Below, in pieces: positions 8,467-15,915 of a DNA stretch of 33,802 bases. The stretch comes from an uncultured Eubacteriales bacterium (GTDB taxonomy: Bacteria; Bacillota; Clostridia; Oscillospirales; Butyricicoccaceae): the NCBI GenBank assembly GCA_905199135.1, contig CAJKFC010000007.1, positions 1 to 33,802 of the forward strand, in the 5' to 3' direction. A program made the position numbers and the translations under genes. Position 1 is the first letter of the stretch. Each line of letters starts with the position of its first letter. The notes under the pieces are model-generated. The model saw nothing but the letters and a program-made list of their open reading frames with translations, was not told the DNA's origin and searched no databases.

Positions 8467-9777
8467 ATGAAAAAATATGCAGAAATCGTCGATGTCCTTG
8501 CCCGCGAGGTGCTGGACAGCCGCGGAAATCCTACCGTTGAGGTAGAGGTATATGTGGACGACGGAATGGACACCTATATGGGCCGTGCAGCCGTTCCCTC
8601 GGGCGCTTCGACAGGTATATACGAGGCCTGCGAGCTCCGCGACGGCGACAAGAGCCGCTATCTCGGCAAGGGCGTCCTCAAGGCAGTAGAAGCCGTAAAC
8701 GGTGAGATTGCCGACGCCATAATCGGTCTCAACGCCCTCGATCAGAGCGATATAGACAAGGCTATGATAGAGCTCGACGGCACCGAGAACAAGAGCCGTC
8801 TCGGCGCAAACGCCATTTTGGGCGTATCTCTCGCAGTTGCAAAGGCAGCAGCTCTCTCCATGGGTCTGCCCCTTTACAAGTACATCGGCGGCGTAAACGC
8901 CCACACTCTGCCCGTTCCCATGATGAACATTCTGAACGGCGGCGCTCACGCTACAAACAATGTTGACATTCAGGAGTTTATGATAATGCCTGTCGGCGCT
9001 CCCGACTTCCGCACAGGTCTCAGATGGTGCGCAGAGGTGTTCCACACCCTCAAAAAGCTCCTTCAGGCCCAGGGTCTCACCACATCTGTCGGTGACGAAG
9101 GCGGCTTTGCACCCAACCTCAAGAAGGACGAGGACGCTCTCAAGGTCATAGTCGAGGCCATTGAGAAGGCAGGCTTCAAGCCGGGCGACGACTTCAGAAT
9201 CGCCCTCGATCCCGCTGTTTCCGAGTGGTTTGTAAACGAGGACGGCGGATACTATCTGCTCCCCAAGGCAAAGAAGAAGATGACAAGAAACCAGATGGTC
9301 AAGATGTGGAAAGACTTTGTCAACAAGTACCCCATCATCTCCATCGAGGACGGCATGGCAGAAGACGACTGGGAAGGCTGGGCAATGATCACAAAAGAGC
9401 TCGGCAAGAAGATTCAGCTGGTCGGCGACGACCTCTTTGTCACAAACACAAAGCGTCTTGAAAAGGGCATCGAGCTCGGCGTAGCCAACTCCATCCTCAT
9501 CAAGGTCAACCAGATCGGCTCTCTCACAGAGACCCTCAACGCCATTCAGATGGCCAACCGTGCAGGCTACACAGCAGTTGTATCCCACCGCTCCGGCGAG
9601 ACAGAGGACACAACCATTGCCGACATCGCCGTCGCTCTCAACGCAGGTCAGATCAAGACAGGCGCACCGAGCCGTTCCGACCGTGTCGCAAAGTACAATC
9701 AGCTTCTCAGAATCGAGGAGGAGCTGGAGGACAGCGCATATTTCCCCGGTCTCAACGCCTGGTTTAACCTCAAGTAA
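8467..9777 (+). CDS. eno: Enolase (phosphopyruvate hydratase)
   Basis: Enolase converts 2-phosphoglycerate to phosphoenolpyruvate with magnesium. The 436 residues include EVLDSRGNPTVEVEV at the N-terminus, VPSGASTG, the catalytic GDEGGFAPN region, the metal-binding SIEDGMAEDDW, LIKVNQIGSLTET carrying the catalytic Lys, and SHRSGETEDT. The start has an AAGGAG site. Codon use looks more biased than in neighbouring genes (for example CTC, GGC and AAG are preferred), as expected for a highly expressed gene. Last gene of pgk-tpiA-gpmI-eno, with a hairpin terminator just downstream. Confidence 0.98.
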   Translation: MKKYAEIVDVLAREVLDSRGNPTVEVEVYVDDGMDTYMGRAAVPSGASTGIYEACELRDGDKSRYLGKGVLKAVEAVNGEIADAIIGLNALDQSDIDKAMIELDGTENKSRLGANAILGVSLAVAKAAALSMGLPLYKYIGGVNAHTLPVPMMNILNGGAHATNNVDIQEFMIMPVGAPDFRTGLRWCAEVFHTLKKLLQAQGLTTSVGDEGGFAPNLKKDEDALKVIVEAIEKAGFKPGDDFRIALDPAVSEWFVNEDGGYYLLPKAKKKMTRNQMVKMWKDFVNKYPIISIEDGMAEDDWEGWAMITKELGKKIQLVGDDLFVTNTKRLEKGIELGVANSILIKVNQIGSLTETLNAIQMANRAGYTAVVSHRSGETEDTTIADIAVALNAGQIKTGAPSRSDRVAKYNQLLRIEEELEDSAYFPGLNAWFNLK

Positions 9778-9795
9778 TTTTTTAAAATCATAATG

Positions 9796-9831
9796 TTATA
9801 GGGCAGTCGCTATGGCTGCCCATAATATTTT
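9796..9831 (+). terminator. Terminator after eno
   Basis: A hairpin with GGGCAG (9801-9806) pairing to CTGCCC (9816-9821) is extended by TTAT/ATAA across a bulged A. It is followed by TATTTTT. Confidence 0.7.
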
Positions 9832-9871
9832 TAGGGACATTTTATTTTTATGTAGTATAAAGGAGGAGAGT

Positions 9872-11353
9872 ATGAAAATCGGATTTGACAACGACCTATA
9901 TCTGCAGAAGCAGACAAAACACATCGAGGAGAGAATAGCGGAGTTTGGCGGCAAGCTCTATCTGGAGTTTGGCGGCAAGCTTTTCGACGATTACCATGCG
10001 TCAAGAGTTCTGCCCGGCTTTGCCCCCGACACCAAAATGCAGGTGCTCAAAAAGCTTTCCGACAAGGCCGAAGTGGTAATTGTCATCAATGCAAACGACA
10101 TTGAAGAGGGCAAAATAAGAGCGGATTTAAACATAACCTACGATCAGGATGTTCTCCGTCTCATCGACGCTTTCCGTGAGTTCGGCGTATATGTAGGCAG
10201 CGTCTGCATAACCCATTTTACCGGTCAGACCGCCGCCACAGGCTTTAAGGCAAAGCTTCAGAGCCTGGGAGTTCCCGTGTTTATGCACTATCCCATCGAG
10301 GGTTATCCCTCTGATATAGACCGTGTCATATCCGATGAGGGCTATGGCAAAAACGAATACATCGAGACGACCCGTCCCCTTGTGGTGGTCACGGCTCCCG
10401 GTCCCGGCAGCGGAAAGATGGCCACCTGTCTCTCCCAGCTCTATCACGAGCACAAGAGAGGTATAGACGCGGGATATGTCAAATACGAGACCTTCCCCGT
10501 ATGGAATCTCCCCCTCAAACACCCCGTAAATCTTGCATATGAAGCTGCCACAGCCAATCTCAACGACATAAACATGATAGACCCCTATCATCTCGAAGCC
10601 TACGGCGAGGTGACGATAAACTATAACCGAGATGTAGAGATTTTCCCCGTTCTCAGCACGATGTTTGAAAAGCTGATGAACAAGAACCCATATAAATCTC
10701 CTACCGACATGGGAGTCAACATGGCAGGCTTCGGCATAATCGACGACGAGGTATGCAGAGAAGCGGCAAAAGCCGAAATAGTCAGAAGATATTATCACTC
10801 TCTGTGCGGCGTAAAGAGTGGAATTTTCTCCCCCGAATGTGTAGATAAAATCCAGATTCTCATGAAACAGGCGGGCATATCCACCTCTGACAGAAAGGTG
10901 GTTCAAGCCGCCCTCTCCCGCAGCGAAGAGACGGCAGCTCCCGCCGTGTCCATAGAGCTGGACGACGGCAGAATAATTACGGGCAAGACTTCTCCCCTTT
11001 TGGGTGCCTGCTCCGCCGCACTTTTAAACGCAATCAAGGCTCTGGCAGGCATACCTAAAGAAACTCTGCTCATTTCTCCCAAGGTAATCGCCCCTATTCA
11101 CGATCTCAAGGTAAAGGTTTTGGGCGGTCACAACCCGAGGCTCCACAGTGATGAGACCCTCATCGCCCTTGCTATGAGCTCCACCGAAAACGCCGACGCA
11201 AAGCTTGCTTACGATCAGCTCAAAAAGCTCAAAGGCATCGAAGCTCACTCGTCGGTGCTTTTAGCCCAGGTAGACCTCGATGTATACCGCAAATTGGGAA
11301 TAAATCTCACCTGCGAACCCAGATATCAGACCAAAAAGCTCTATCATAAATAA
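9872..11353 (+). CDS. DUF1846 (UPF0371) family protein
   Basis: This 493-residue cytoplasmic protein belongs to the widespread Firmicute family UPF0371/DUF1846, whose biochemical role is not established. The start at 9872 is favoured by an AAGGAGGAG site and the family N-terminus MKIGFDNDLYLQKQTKHIEE. An upstream in-frame start would place the eno terminator hairpin inside the gene. The middle contains a P-loop-like stretch, VVVTAPGPGSGKMATC (about residues 170-185), followed by Gly/Asp-rich segments. It lies between the eno terminator and a run of three terminators, so it is probably a separate short transcript, although no good promoter of its own was found. Confidence 0.9.
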   Translation: MKIGFDNDLYLQKQTKHIEERIAEFGGKLYLEFGGKLFDDYHASRVLPGFAPDTKMQVLKKLSDKAEVVIVINANDIEEGKIRADLNITYDQDVLRLIDAFREFGVYVGSVCITHFTGQTAATGFKAKLQSLGVPVFMHYPIEGYPSDIDRVISDEGYGKNEYIETTRPLVVVTAPGPGSGKMATCLSQLYHEHKRGIDAGYVKYETFPVWNLPLKHPVNLAYEAATANLNDINMIDPYHLEAYGEVTINYNRDVEIFPVLSTMFEKLMNKNPYKSPTDMGVNMAGFGIIDDEVCREAAKAEIVRRYYHSLCGVKSGIFSPECVDKIQILMKQAGISTSDRKVVQAALSRSEETAAPAVSIELDDGRIITGKTSPLLGACSAALLNAIKALAGIPKETLLISPKVIAPIHDLKVKVLGGHNPRLHSDETLIALAMSSTENADAKLAYDQLKKLKGIEAHSSVLLAQVDLDVYRKLGINLTCEPRYQTKKLYHK

Positions 11354-11357
11354 ATTC

Positions 11358-11408
11358 ATAAGTGGTATTGTAGTTTCTTAAAAAGAAACTACAATACCAC
11401 TTATTTTC
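11358..11408 (+). terminator. Long perfect-stem terminator 1 after the DUF1846 gene
   Basis: A perfect 22-bp inverted repeat (11358-11379 with 11383-11404) has an AAA loop and is followed by a T-rich tract. It begins four bases after the stop codon and is far longer than a typical intrinsic terminator. Confidence 0.8.
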
Positions 11409-11421
11409 TTTTAAAGAAACT

Positions 11422-11459
11422 CACCTGTTTTCAATTATGTAAAAAACAGGTGTTTTTTT
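11422..11459 (+). terminator. Terminator 2
   Basis: CACCTGTTTT (11422-11431) pairs with AAAACAGGTG (11443-11452) across an 11-base loop, followed by seven T's. This is a canonical intrinsic terminator. Confidence 0.8.
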
Positions 11460-11475
11460 ATTGTTTTCACATAAA

Positions 11476-11501
11476 AAAAGCGGGGTTACGCTTTTATTTT
11501 T
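11476..11501 (+). terminator. Terminator 3
   Basis: AAAAGCG (11476-11482) pairs with CGCTTTT (11489-11495) across a six-base loop, followed by ATTTTT. It is the third stem-loop within 140 bases. The flanking A and T runs would let it act in either direction. Confidence 0.6.
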
Positions 11502-11531
11502 GTGTATTTAATCCTTTTTTAATATTTTCGG

Positions 11532-11559
11532 TTGACTTTAACTTTTTTGGTGGTATAAT
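11532..11559 (+). promoter_or_regulatory. Promoter of the first solute-binding protein gene
   Basis: A -35 hexamer TTGACT (11532-11537), a 16-base spacer and a perfect TATAAT (11554-11559) lie 52 bases upstream of the start codon. Confidence 0.75.
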
Positions 11560-11611
11560 CTTAACATCTTCTGAAAAACACAGAAAAATCTAACGAAACG
11601 AGGTAAAAAGT

Positions 11612-13204
11612 ATGAAAAGAATCTTGACGCTGATGTTGGTGTCCGCAATGATTTTTTCATTGATGGCGGGTTGCCAATCGGCGAATTCAGTAAACGATTC
11701 CTCAGAAGAAAAATCGACAAACGGCTCTTCAGAGAGCAGCTCTTCCACTCAGGACGGACAGAATATCCGCACAGATGTAGTTATCGGTGCAAGCGCCGAC
11801 ATTGTAACTCTTGACCCCGCAAAGATTTCCGACACCTATTCCGGTGAAGTAGCACAGCTTATTTACGACAAACTTGTAACTTTAGACGAAAACGCAAATA
11901 TTATTCCCTCTCTTGCCGAGAGCTGGGAGAATACAAGCGATACTGAATATATTTTCCACCTTCGCCAGGGTGTAAAGTTCCACAACGGCGAAGAGCTAAA
12001 AGCATCCGATGTTGTCTTTACATTTAACAGAGCCAGAGAGTCGGCCCAGGCAAAGGCCAACTTTGAGATGGTCAGCTCGGTAGAGGCCGTTGACGACTAC
12101 ACCGTCAAGCTGACGACAAGCGCTCCCTTTGCTCCCATGCTTCTCAAGCTTACGCAGAACACAGCATATATTCTCTCCGAAAAGGCTGTCACAGAGGCCG
12201 AGGCAGACGGCGGTGAATACGGCGAAAACCCCGTCGGCACAGGCTGTATGACTCTTAAAGAGTACCAGCCCAACGACCATTGCACACTGGTGAGATTTGA
12301 CGATTACTGGGGCGGCGAAGTCAAGGCAACCTCTATCACACGCCGCGTAATTCCCGAGGATTCCTCCAGAACAATAGCTTTGGAAAACGGCGAAGTCGAC
12401 TACATCAACGAGCTTCCTGCCGTCGATATCGACAGACTTAAGGAAGATGAAAACATCAAAACAGTCGATATGGTATCCGCTTCGGTATCCTTCATTGCAT
12501 TCAACTGCCAGAAAGAGCCCTTCAACAATGTAAAAGTAAGACAGGCTCTTCACTACGCAGTCGACAAGCAGACGATAATCGATGTAATCTACGAAGGCTA
12601 CGGCGTTCCCTGTAACTCGGTATTCCCCACCATGATGCCCGGCTATGACAGCGAGCTCAACATTTACAGCTACGACCTTGAAAAAGCAAAACAGCTTTTG
12701 ACTGAGGCAGGCTATCCCGACGGTTTTGATATGGAAATCCTGGTTTCCAACGAGATCAGAAGCCGTATCTGCCAGATAATCCAGCAGGATTACGCCTCCA
12801 TCGGCGTAAATATGGAGATCTCTGTCGTTGAATTCGGTACACTTGTTGAGATGTCGACAGGCGAAGACTACGACGCTTTCCTCTTGGGATGGTCTCAGGC
12901 AGTCGACGCCGACAACACAATGGTCTTCAGCTTCCACTCCGACAACTTCGGTTCCAAGGGCAACAGAGCCAGATACTCCAATCCCGAATTTGACGAAATC
13001 GTAATGCAGGCTCGTGTAGAGATGGACGAAACCAAGAGAAATGAACTCTACAAAGAGGCTCAGAGAATCGTCATGGAGGATTCTCCCTGGATTCCCATCA
13101 TGCAGGCCGTCAATGTTGCAGGCATGAACAAGGGTGTCGAAGGCGTGGTCATGTACGAACACGGCGCAAGATACTACCGCAACATGGTTGTAGTAGAAGA
13201 CTGA
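11612..13204 (+). CDS. ABC transporter solute-binding lipoprotein (SBP_bac_5 family)
   Basis: This is a 530-residue extracytoplasmic substrate-binding lipoprotein of the DppA/OppA/NikA class (family 5). The signal peptide ends in the lipobox LMAGC (lipidated Cys 21), followed by a Ser/Asn-rich linker to about residue 50. The mature part shows the family hallmarks LDPAKISDTYSGEV, IYDKLVTL, SLAESWENTSDTEYIFHLR, GVKFHNGEELKASDVVFTF, GTGCMTLKEYQPND and VRQALHYAVDKQTIIDV. The substrate is probably a peptide, but family 5 also includes nickel, glutathione and sugar binders. It has its own promoter and a downstream hairpin, and no permease or ATPase genes are adjacent, so it must use components encoded elsewhere. 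Confidence 0.93.
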   Translation: MKRILTLMLVSAMIFSLMAGCQSANSVNDSSEEKSTNGSSESSSSTQDGQNIRTDVVIGASADIVTLDPAKISDTYSGEVAQLIYDKLVTLDENANIIPSLAESWENTSDTEYIFHLRQGVKFHNGEELKASDVVFTFNRARESAQAKANFEMVSSVEAVDDYTVKLTTSAPFAPMLLKLTQNTAYILSEKAVTEAEADGGEYGENPVGTGCMTLKEYQPNDHCTLVRFDDYWGGEVKATSITRRVIPEDSSRTIALENGEVDYINELPAVDIDRLKEDENIKTVDMVSASVSFIAFNCQKEPFNNVKVRQALHYAVDKQTIIDVIYEGYGVPCNSVFPTMMPGYDSELNIYSYDLEKAKQLLTEAGYPDGFDMEILVSNEIRSRICQIIQQDYASIGVNMEISVVEFGTLVEMSTGEDYDAFLLGWSQAVDADNTMVFSFHSDNFGSKGNRARYSNPEFDEIVMQARVEMDETKRNELYKEAQRIVMEDSPWIPIMQAVNVAGMNKGVEGVVMYEHGARYYRNMVVVED

Positions 13205-13250
13205 TAGTTTACTCAAGTTTTTCCTTTATTATACCTAAACTTTCTTCAAG

Positions 13251-13293
13251 ATGCTGCCACGGGTGCAAGCCCTAGGCGGCATTTTGAATTTTA
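13251..13293 (+). terminator. Hairpin terminator between the two solute-binding protein genes
   Basis: ATGCTGCC (13251-13258) pairs with GGCGGCAT (13275-13282), with one G-U pair. The loop can itself form GGG/CCC. TTTGAATTTTATT follows, so the T tract is interrupted. Confidence 0.5.
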
Positions 13294-13322
13294 TTGACAT
13301 TTTTCTTATCTCTATATATAAT
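13294..13322 (+). promoter_or_regulatory. Consensus sigma-A promoter of the second solute-binding protein gene
   Basis: TTGACA (13294-13299), a 17-base spacer and TATAAT (13317-13322) match the consensus at all 12 positions. It lies 35 bases upstream of the start codon. Confidence 0.85.
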
Positions 13323-13356
13323 ATATGTGTATGGTCTTTATTTCGGAGGAACGCAA

Positions 13357-14880
13357 ATGCGCAAAATATCTGCTCTACTAATATTTTCCCTTTTGCTGGC
13401 CTGTCTTTCAGGCTGTGCCCCCAAAAGGCTTTATGAGCCGTCGATATCAGTGCCCGAAAAGGTATCTGCCGACATTGTTTTAGGCACTAACTATGACATA
13501 GTTTCTCTCGACCCCACCGTTTCCAACGACATATATTCCTATGAAATATGCTCTATTTTATATGATAAGCTTGTAGCTCTCTCTGAAAACGGGGACATCA
13601 TTCCGTCGCTTGCCGAGCATTGGGATGTTTCCGACGGCACCGAATACATATTTTATCTGAGAAAAGACGCCGTGTTCCACAACGGTGAAAAACTGACGGC
13701 CGAAGATGTGGTATTTTCCCTCGAAAGAGCCATGGAAAGCCCTGTGGCCTCGTCCATGTTTGAGTATGTCACCTCTGTCTCGGCATTGGGTGAGTACACG
13801 GTGAAAATAACCACTGAAAAGCCCTACTCCTCCCTTTTGGTCAACCTTTCCTCAAATCAGTCGTCCATACTGTGCAGCAAGGCCTTTGACGCCGAAACAG
13901 GAGAGTATACCCCCATAGGCACAGGGTCTATGATGTTCAAAGAATATATTCCTTCAGACAGAATAACTCTTGTCAGAAACGAAAATTACTGGAAAGGGCC
14001 GTGCAAAACCGCAACTCTGACAAGAAGGGTTTTCCCCGACGAAAAATCCCTTGCCGACGCCCTTTCGGAGGGTGAAATCGACTACATCTGGTCGGTTCCC
14101 GCTCCGTATATAGAATATTTTCAGAATAACCCCGATTTCTCGGTGGAAAAATATATATCTCCCAGCATAGCCTATATGGGCTTCAACATGAAAAAGGCCC
14201 CTTTTGACAACATTCTGGTAAGACAGGCCATGCACTTTTCCGCCGACAAGCAAAAGGTCGTCGACTCTGTATACAGCGGTCTCGGCACGGTGTGCACCTC
14301 GGTTCTGCCAAACACAATGGCCGACTTTAACTCAGAGCTTGACCTTTTCAATTTCAGCGTAAAGAAGGGTCAGAGCCTCATGCGTTCGGCAGGCTACCCC
14401 GAGGGCTTTGACATGGAGATAATCGTCACTTCCGGCACGAGAGCCACCATGGCCGCAAGCCTTGCGGACGACTTTGCCGCCCTCGGCATAAACACCAAAA
14501 TCACCGTGTCCGACTTTGCCGATGCCCTGAACAGAATGGGGCAAGGGGATTTTGACTGCTTTATAATGAGCTGGAACGGCGGCAGCAACTATGATTTAAA
14601 CATGACTGCCAATTTCCATACCCACGGCAGCAACAACTACATGGGATATTCCAGTGATGAGGTCGATAAACTCATTGAAACGGCCAGACAAACCTTTGAT
14701 GAAGCCCAGAAAAGCGCCATATACAAGGAGATTCAAAAACAGATAATGGTCGATTCACCGTGGATTCCCGTATATCAGCAGACTACTGTCTCCGCCATGG
14801 CCAAGGGCGTCAAAGGTGTAAAGGTCTATAAGACGGGACAGGTCATTTACACAGATATGTATATCGAAGAGGAAGAATAA
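13357..14880 (+). CDS. ABC transporter solute-binding lipoprotein, paralogue of the preceding gene
   Basis: This is a 507-residue family 5 solute-binding lipoprotein. The ATG at 13357 has a GGAGG site, and the first hydrophobic stretch ends in the lipobox LSGC (Cys 20). A longer frame upstream would run through the promoter and is rejected. It aligns along its whole length with the preceding protein: LDPTVSNDIYSYEI, LYDKLVAL, IPSLAEHWDVSDGTEYIF, VFHNGEKLTAEDVVFSLERA, GTGSMMFKEYIPSD and VRQAMHFSADKQKVVDSVY. The two therefore arose by tandem duplication, but have diverged well beyond the signal peptide and linker. It has its own consensus promoter and a strong terminator, and no transporter subunits nearby. 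Confidence 0.93.
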   Translation: MRKISALLIFSLLLACLSGCAPKRLYEPSISVPEKVSADIVLGTNYDIVSLDPTVSNDIYSYEICSILYDKLVALSENGDIIPSLAEHWDVSDGTEYIFYLRKDAVFHNGEKLTAEDVVFSLERAMESPVASSMFEYVTSVSALGEYTVKITTEKPYSSLLVNLSSNQSSILCSKAFDAETGEYTPIGTGSMMFKEYIPSDRITLVRNENYWKGPCKTATLTRRVFPDEKSLADALSEGEIDYIWSVPAPYIEYFQNNPDFSVEKYISPSIAYMGFNMKKAPFDNILVRQAMHFSADKQKVVDSVYSGLGTVCTSVLPNTMADFNSELDLFNFSVKKGQSLMRSAGYPEGFDMEIIVTSGTRATMAASLADDFAALGINTKITVSDFADALNRMGQGDFDCFIMSWNGGSNYDLNMTANFHTHGSNNYMGYSSDEVDKLIETARQTFDEAQKSAIYKEIQKQIMVDSPWIPVYQQTTVSAMAKGVKGVKVYKTGQVIYTDMYIEEEE

Positions 14881-14911
14881 AAAAGAGACAGGATTTCCTG
14901 TCTCTTTTTTC
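14879..14911 (+). terminator. Strong terminator after the second solute-binding protein gene
   Basis: AAAAGAGACAGG (14881-14892) pairs with CCTGTCTCTTTT (14897-14908) across an ATTT loop. The stem can be extended by two A-T pairs into the T tract. Confidence 0.88.
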
Positions 14912-15008
14912 AAACAGTGCGGTTTCTGTTTTTATCTGCCGTAAGGCTTCAAATAAATACATTACTCGGTTTTACCTGTCACACGGCATTTACCGCTCCT
15001 CAAAATTT

Positions 15009-15410
15009 CTATTCTGCCCTGTCAAACAGCCTGTTGGCGTAGCTGTTCAGTTTTTCGCATGGCTCGTGTTTTGCTCTGTATCCCTTCCCGTTTATTATTA
15101 CAAACGGACTGCATTCGGTAATTTCTTCCTCGGTGCCGTCGACCATTGTCAGCGTAAAAGTGACCCCTTGTCCTGCATATTCCGTATACGAATTATCTTC
15201 TTTATATATGACCACTTTGCTTAAGTATTCGGCAAGCTCTTTAATCTCGGTTATCTGAATTGTTTTATCGGGCATATTAAGGCTTACTGCCGCCGAAACA
15301 ATGTCCGACGGCTGCAAATCCTTATATGGTTTTCGTCCGCAAAAGGCGGACAAAAGGACAACTGCAATTATCAAACAAGCTGCTGTTGCCGTCAATACCT
15401 TTTTCTTCAT
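15009..15410 (-). CDS. Small membrane-anchored protein of unknown function
   Basis: I do not recognise this 133-residue protein. Residues 1-4 are basic (MKKK) and residues 5-24 hydrophobic, ending LLSAFCGRK. This looks like a lipoprotein signal, but Phe before the Cys does not fit a standard lipobox, so a simple N-terminal anchor is as likely. The remainder (about 105 residues) is a small mixed domain with two further Cys residues. I prefer the ATG at 15410, which has AGGTGA five bases upstream, over a GTG nine bases earlier. It stands alone, convergent with the solute-binding protein gene and downstream of the purine operon end. Confidence 0.65.
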   Translation of the reverse strand: MKKKVLTATAACLIIAVVLLSAFCGRKPYKDLQPSDIVSAAVSLNMPDKTIQITEIKELAEYLSKVVIYKEDNSYTEYAGQGVTFTLTMVDGTEEEITECSPFVIINGKGYRAKHEPCEKLNSYANRLFDRAE

Positions 15411-15496
15411 GGCTGTCACCTGCCTTTAAAACATATCTCTATCTGTATAGACGAAACAGCAGGCAGAATGTTTCAAAGTTCCTGCTGTCATTTTGC

Positions 15497-15528
15497 AAAA
15501 AAGCTTCAGGCTGAGCCTGAAGCCTTTT
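15497..15528 (-). terminator. Terminator at the end of the purine operon (works on both strands)
   Basis: GCTTCAGG (15503-15510) and CCTGAAGC (15516-15523) form the stem with a five-base loop. Six A's on the plus strand precede it, giving a T tract for minus-strand transcripts, and five T's follow on the plus strand. It lies just past the glyoxalase-like gene. Confidence 0.8.
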
Positions 15529-15531
15529 TAT

Positions 15532-15906
15532 TTATTTTTTGCTTCTGTCGGGCACGATCTCCAGCCAGTAGCCGTCGGGATCGTTTATGAAATAGATGCC
15601 CATTTTGGGGTTTTCAAAACAAATGCAGCCCATTTCCTTGTGCTTTTTGTAGGCGGCGTCGAAATCGTCGGTGACAAATGCCAGATGGATCTCGTTGTCG
15701 CCGAGGTTATATGGACGCTGCATATCGCGCATCCATGTCAGCTCCAAGAGGAAATCGCTCTTGCCGTCGCCGAGATAGACGATTATAAAGCTGCCGTCCT
15801 CGGCGTTTATTCTTCTTGTCTCTTTGAGACCGAGAGCCTCGTCGTAAAACTTCAGAGATTTCTCAAGGTCGTAGACATTGTAGTTCTCGTGGATAAATTT
15901 GAACAT
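15532..15906 (-). CDS. Glyoxalase I-like VOC family protein
   Basis: This 124-residue vicinal-oxygen-chelate protein resembles lactoylglutathione lyase (glyoxalase I), which detoxifies methylglyoxal as its thiol adduct. The four metal ligands expected for bacterial glyoxalase I are at matching positions: H6 in FIHENYNVYDLEKS, E55 in FLLELTW, H74 in EIHLAF and E116 in GYWLEIVPD. The start has an AAGGAG site. It lies 10 bases downstream of purB, as the last gene of the purine operon. Because Clostridia often lack glutathione, the physiological thiol or even the reaction is uncertain. Confidence 0.85.
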   Translation of the reverse strand: MFKFIHENYNVYDLEKSLKFYDEALGLKETRRINAEDGSFIIVYLGDGKSDFLLELTWMRDMQRPYNLGDNEIHLAFVTDDFDAAYKKHKEMGCICFENPKMGIYFINDPDGYWLEIVPDRSKK

Positions 15907-15915
15907 ATTTTCTCC

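Noticed and set aside
9834..9861. GGGACA-16-TATAAA as a promoter for the DUF1846 gene
   Set aside because: The start site would fall inside the ribosome-binding site, and the -35 match is poor.
15456..15488. An 8-bp inverted repeat (ACAGCAGG/CCTGCTGT) upstream of the small unknown gene
   Set aside because: It has a 17-base loop and no T tract; it may be a back-up terminator for the purine operon or chance, and it cannot be assigned.
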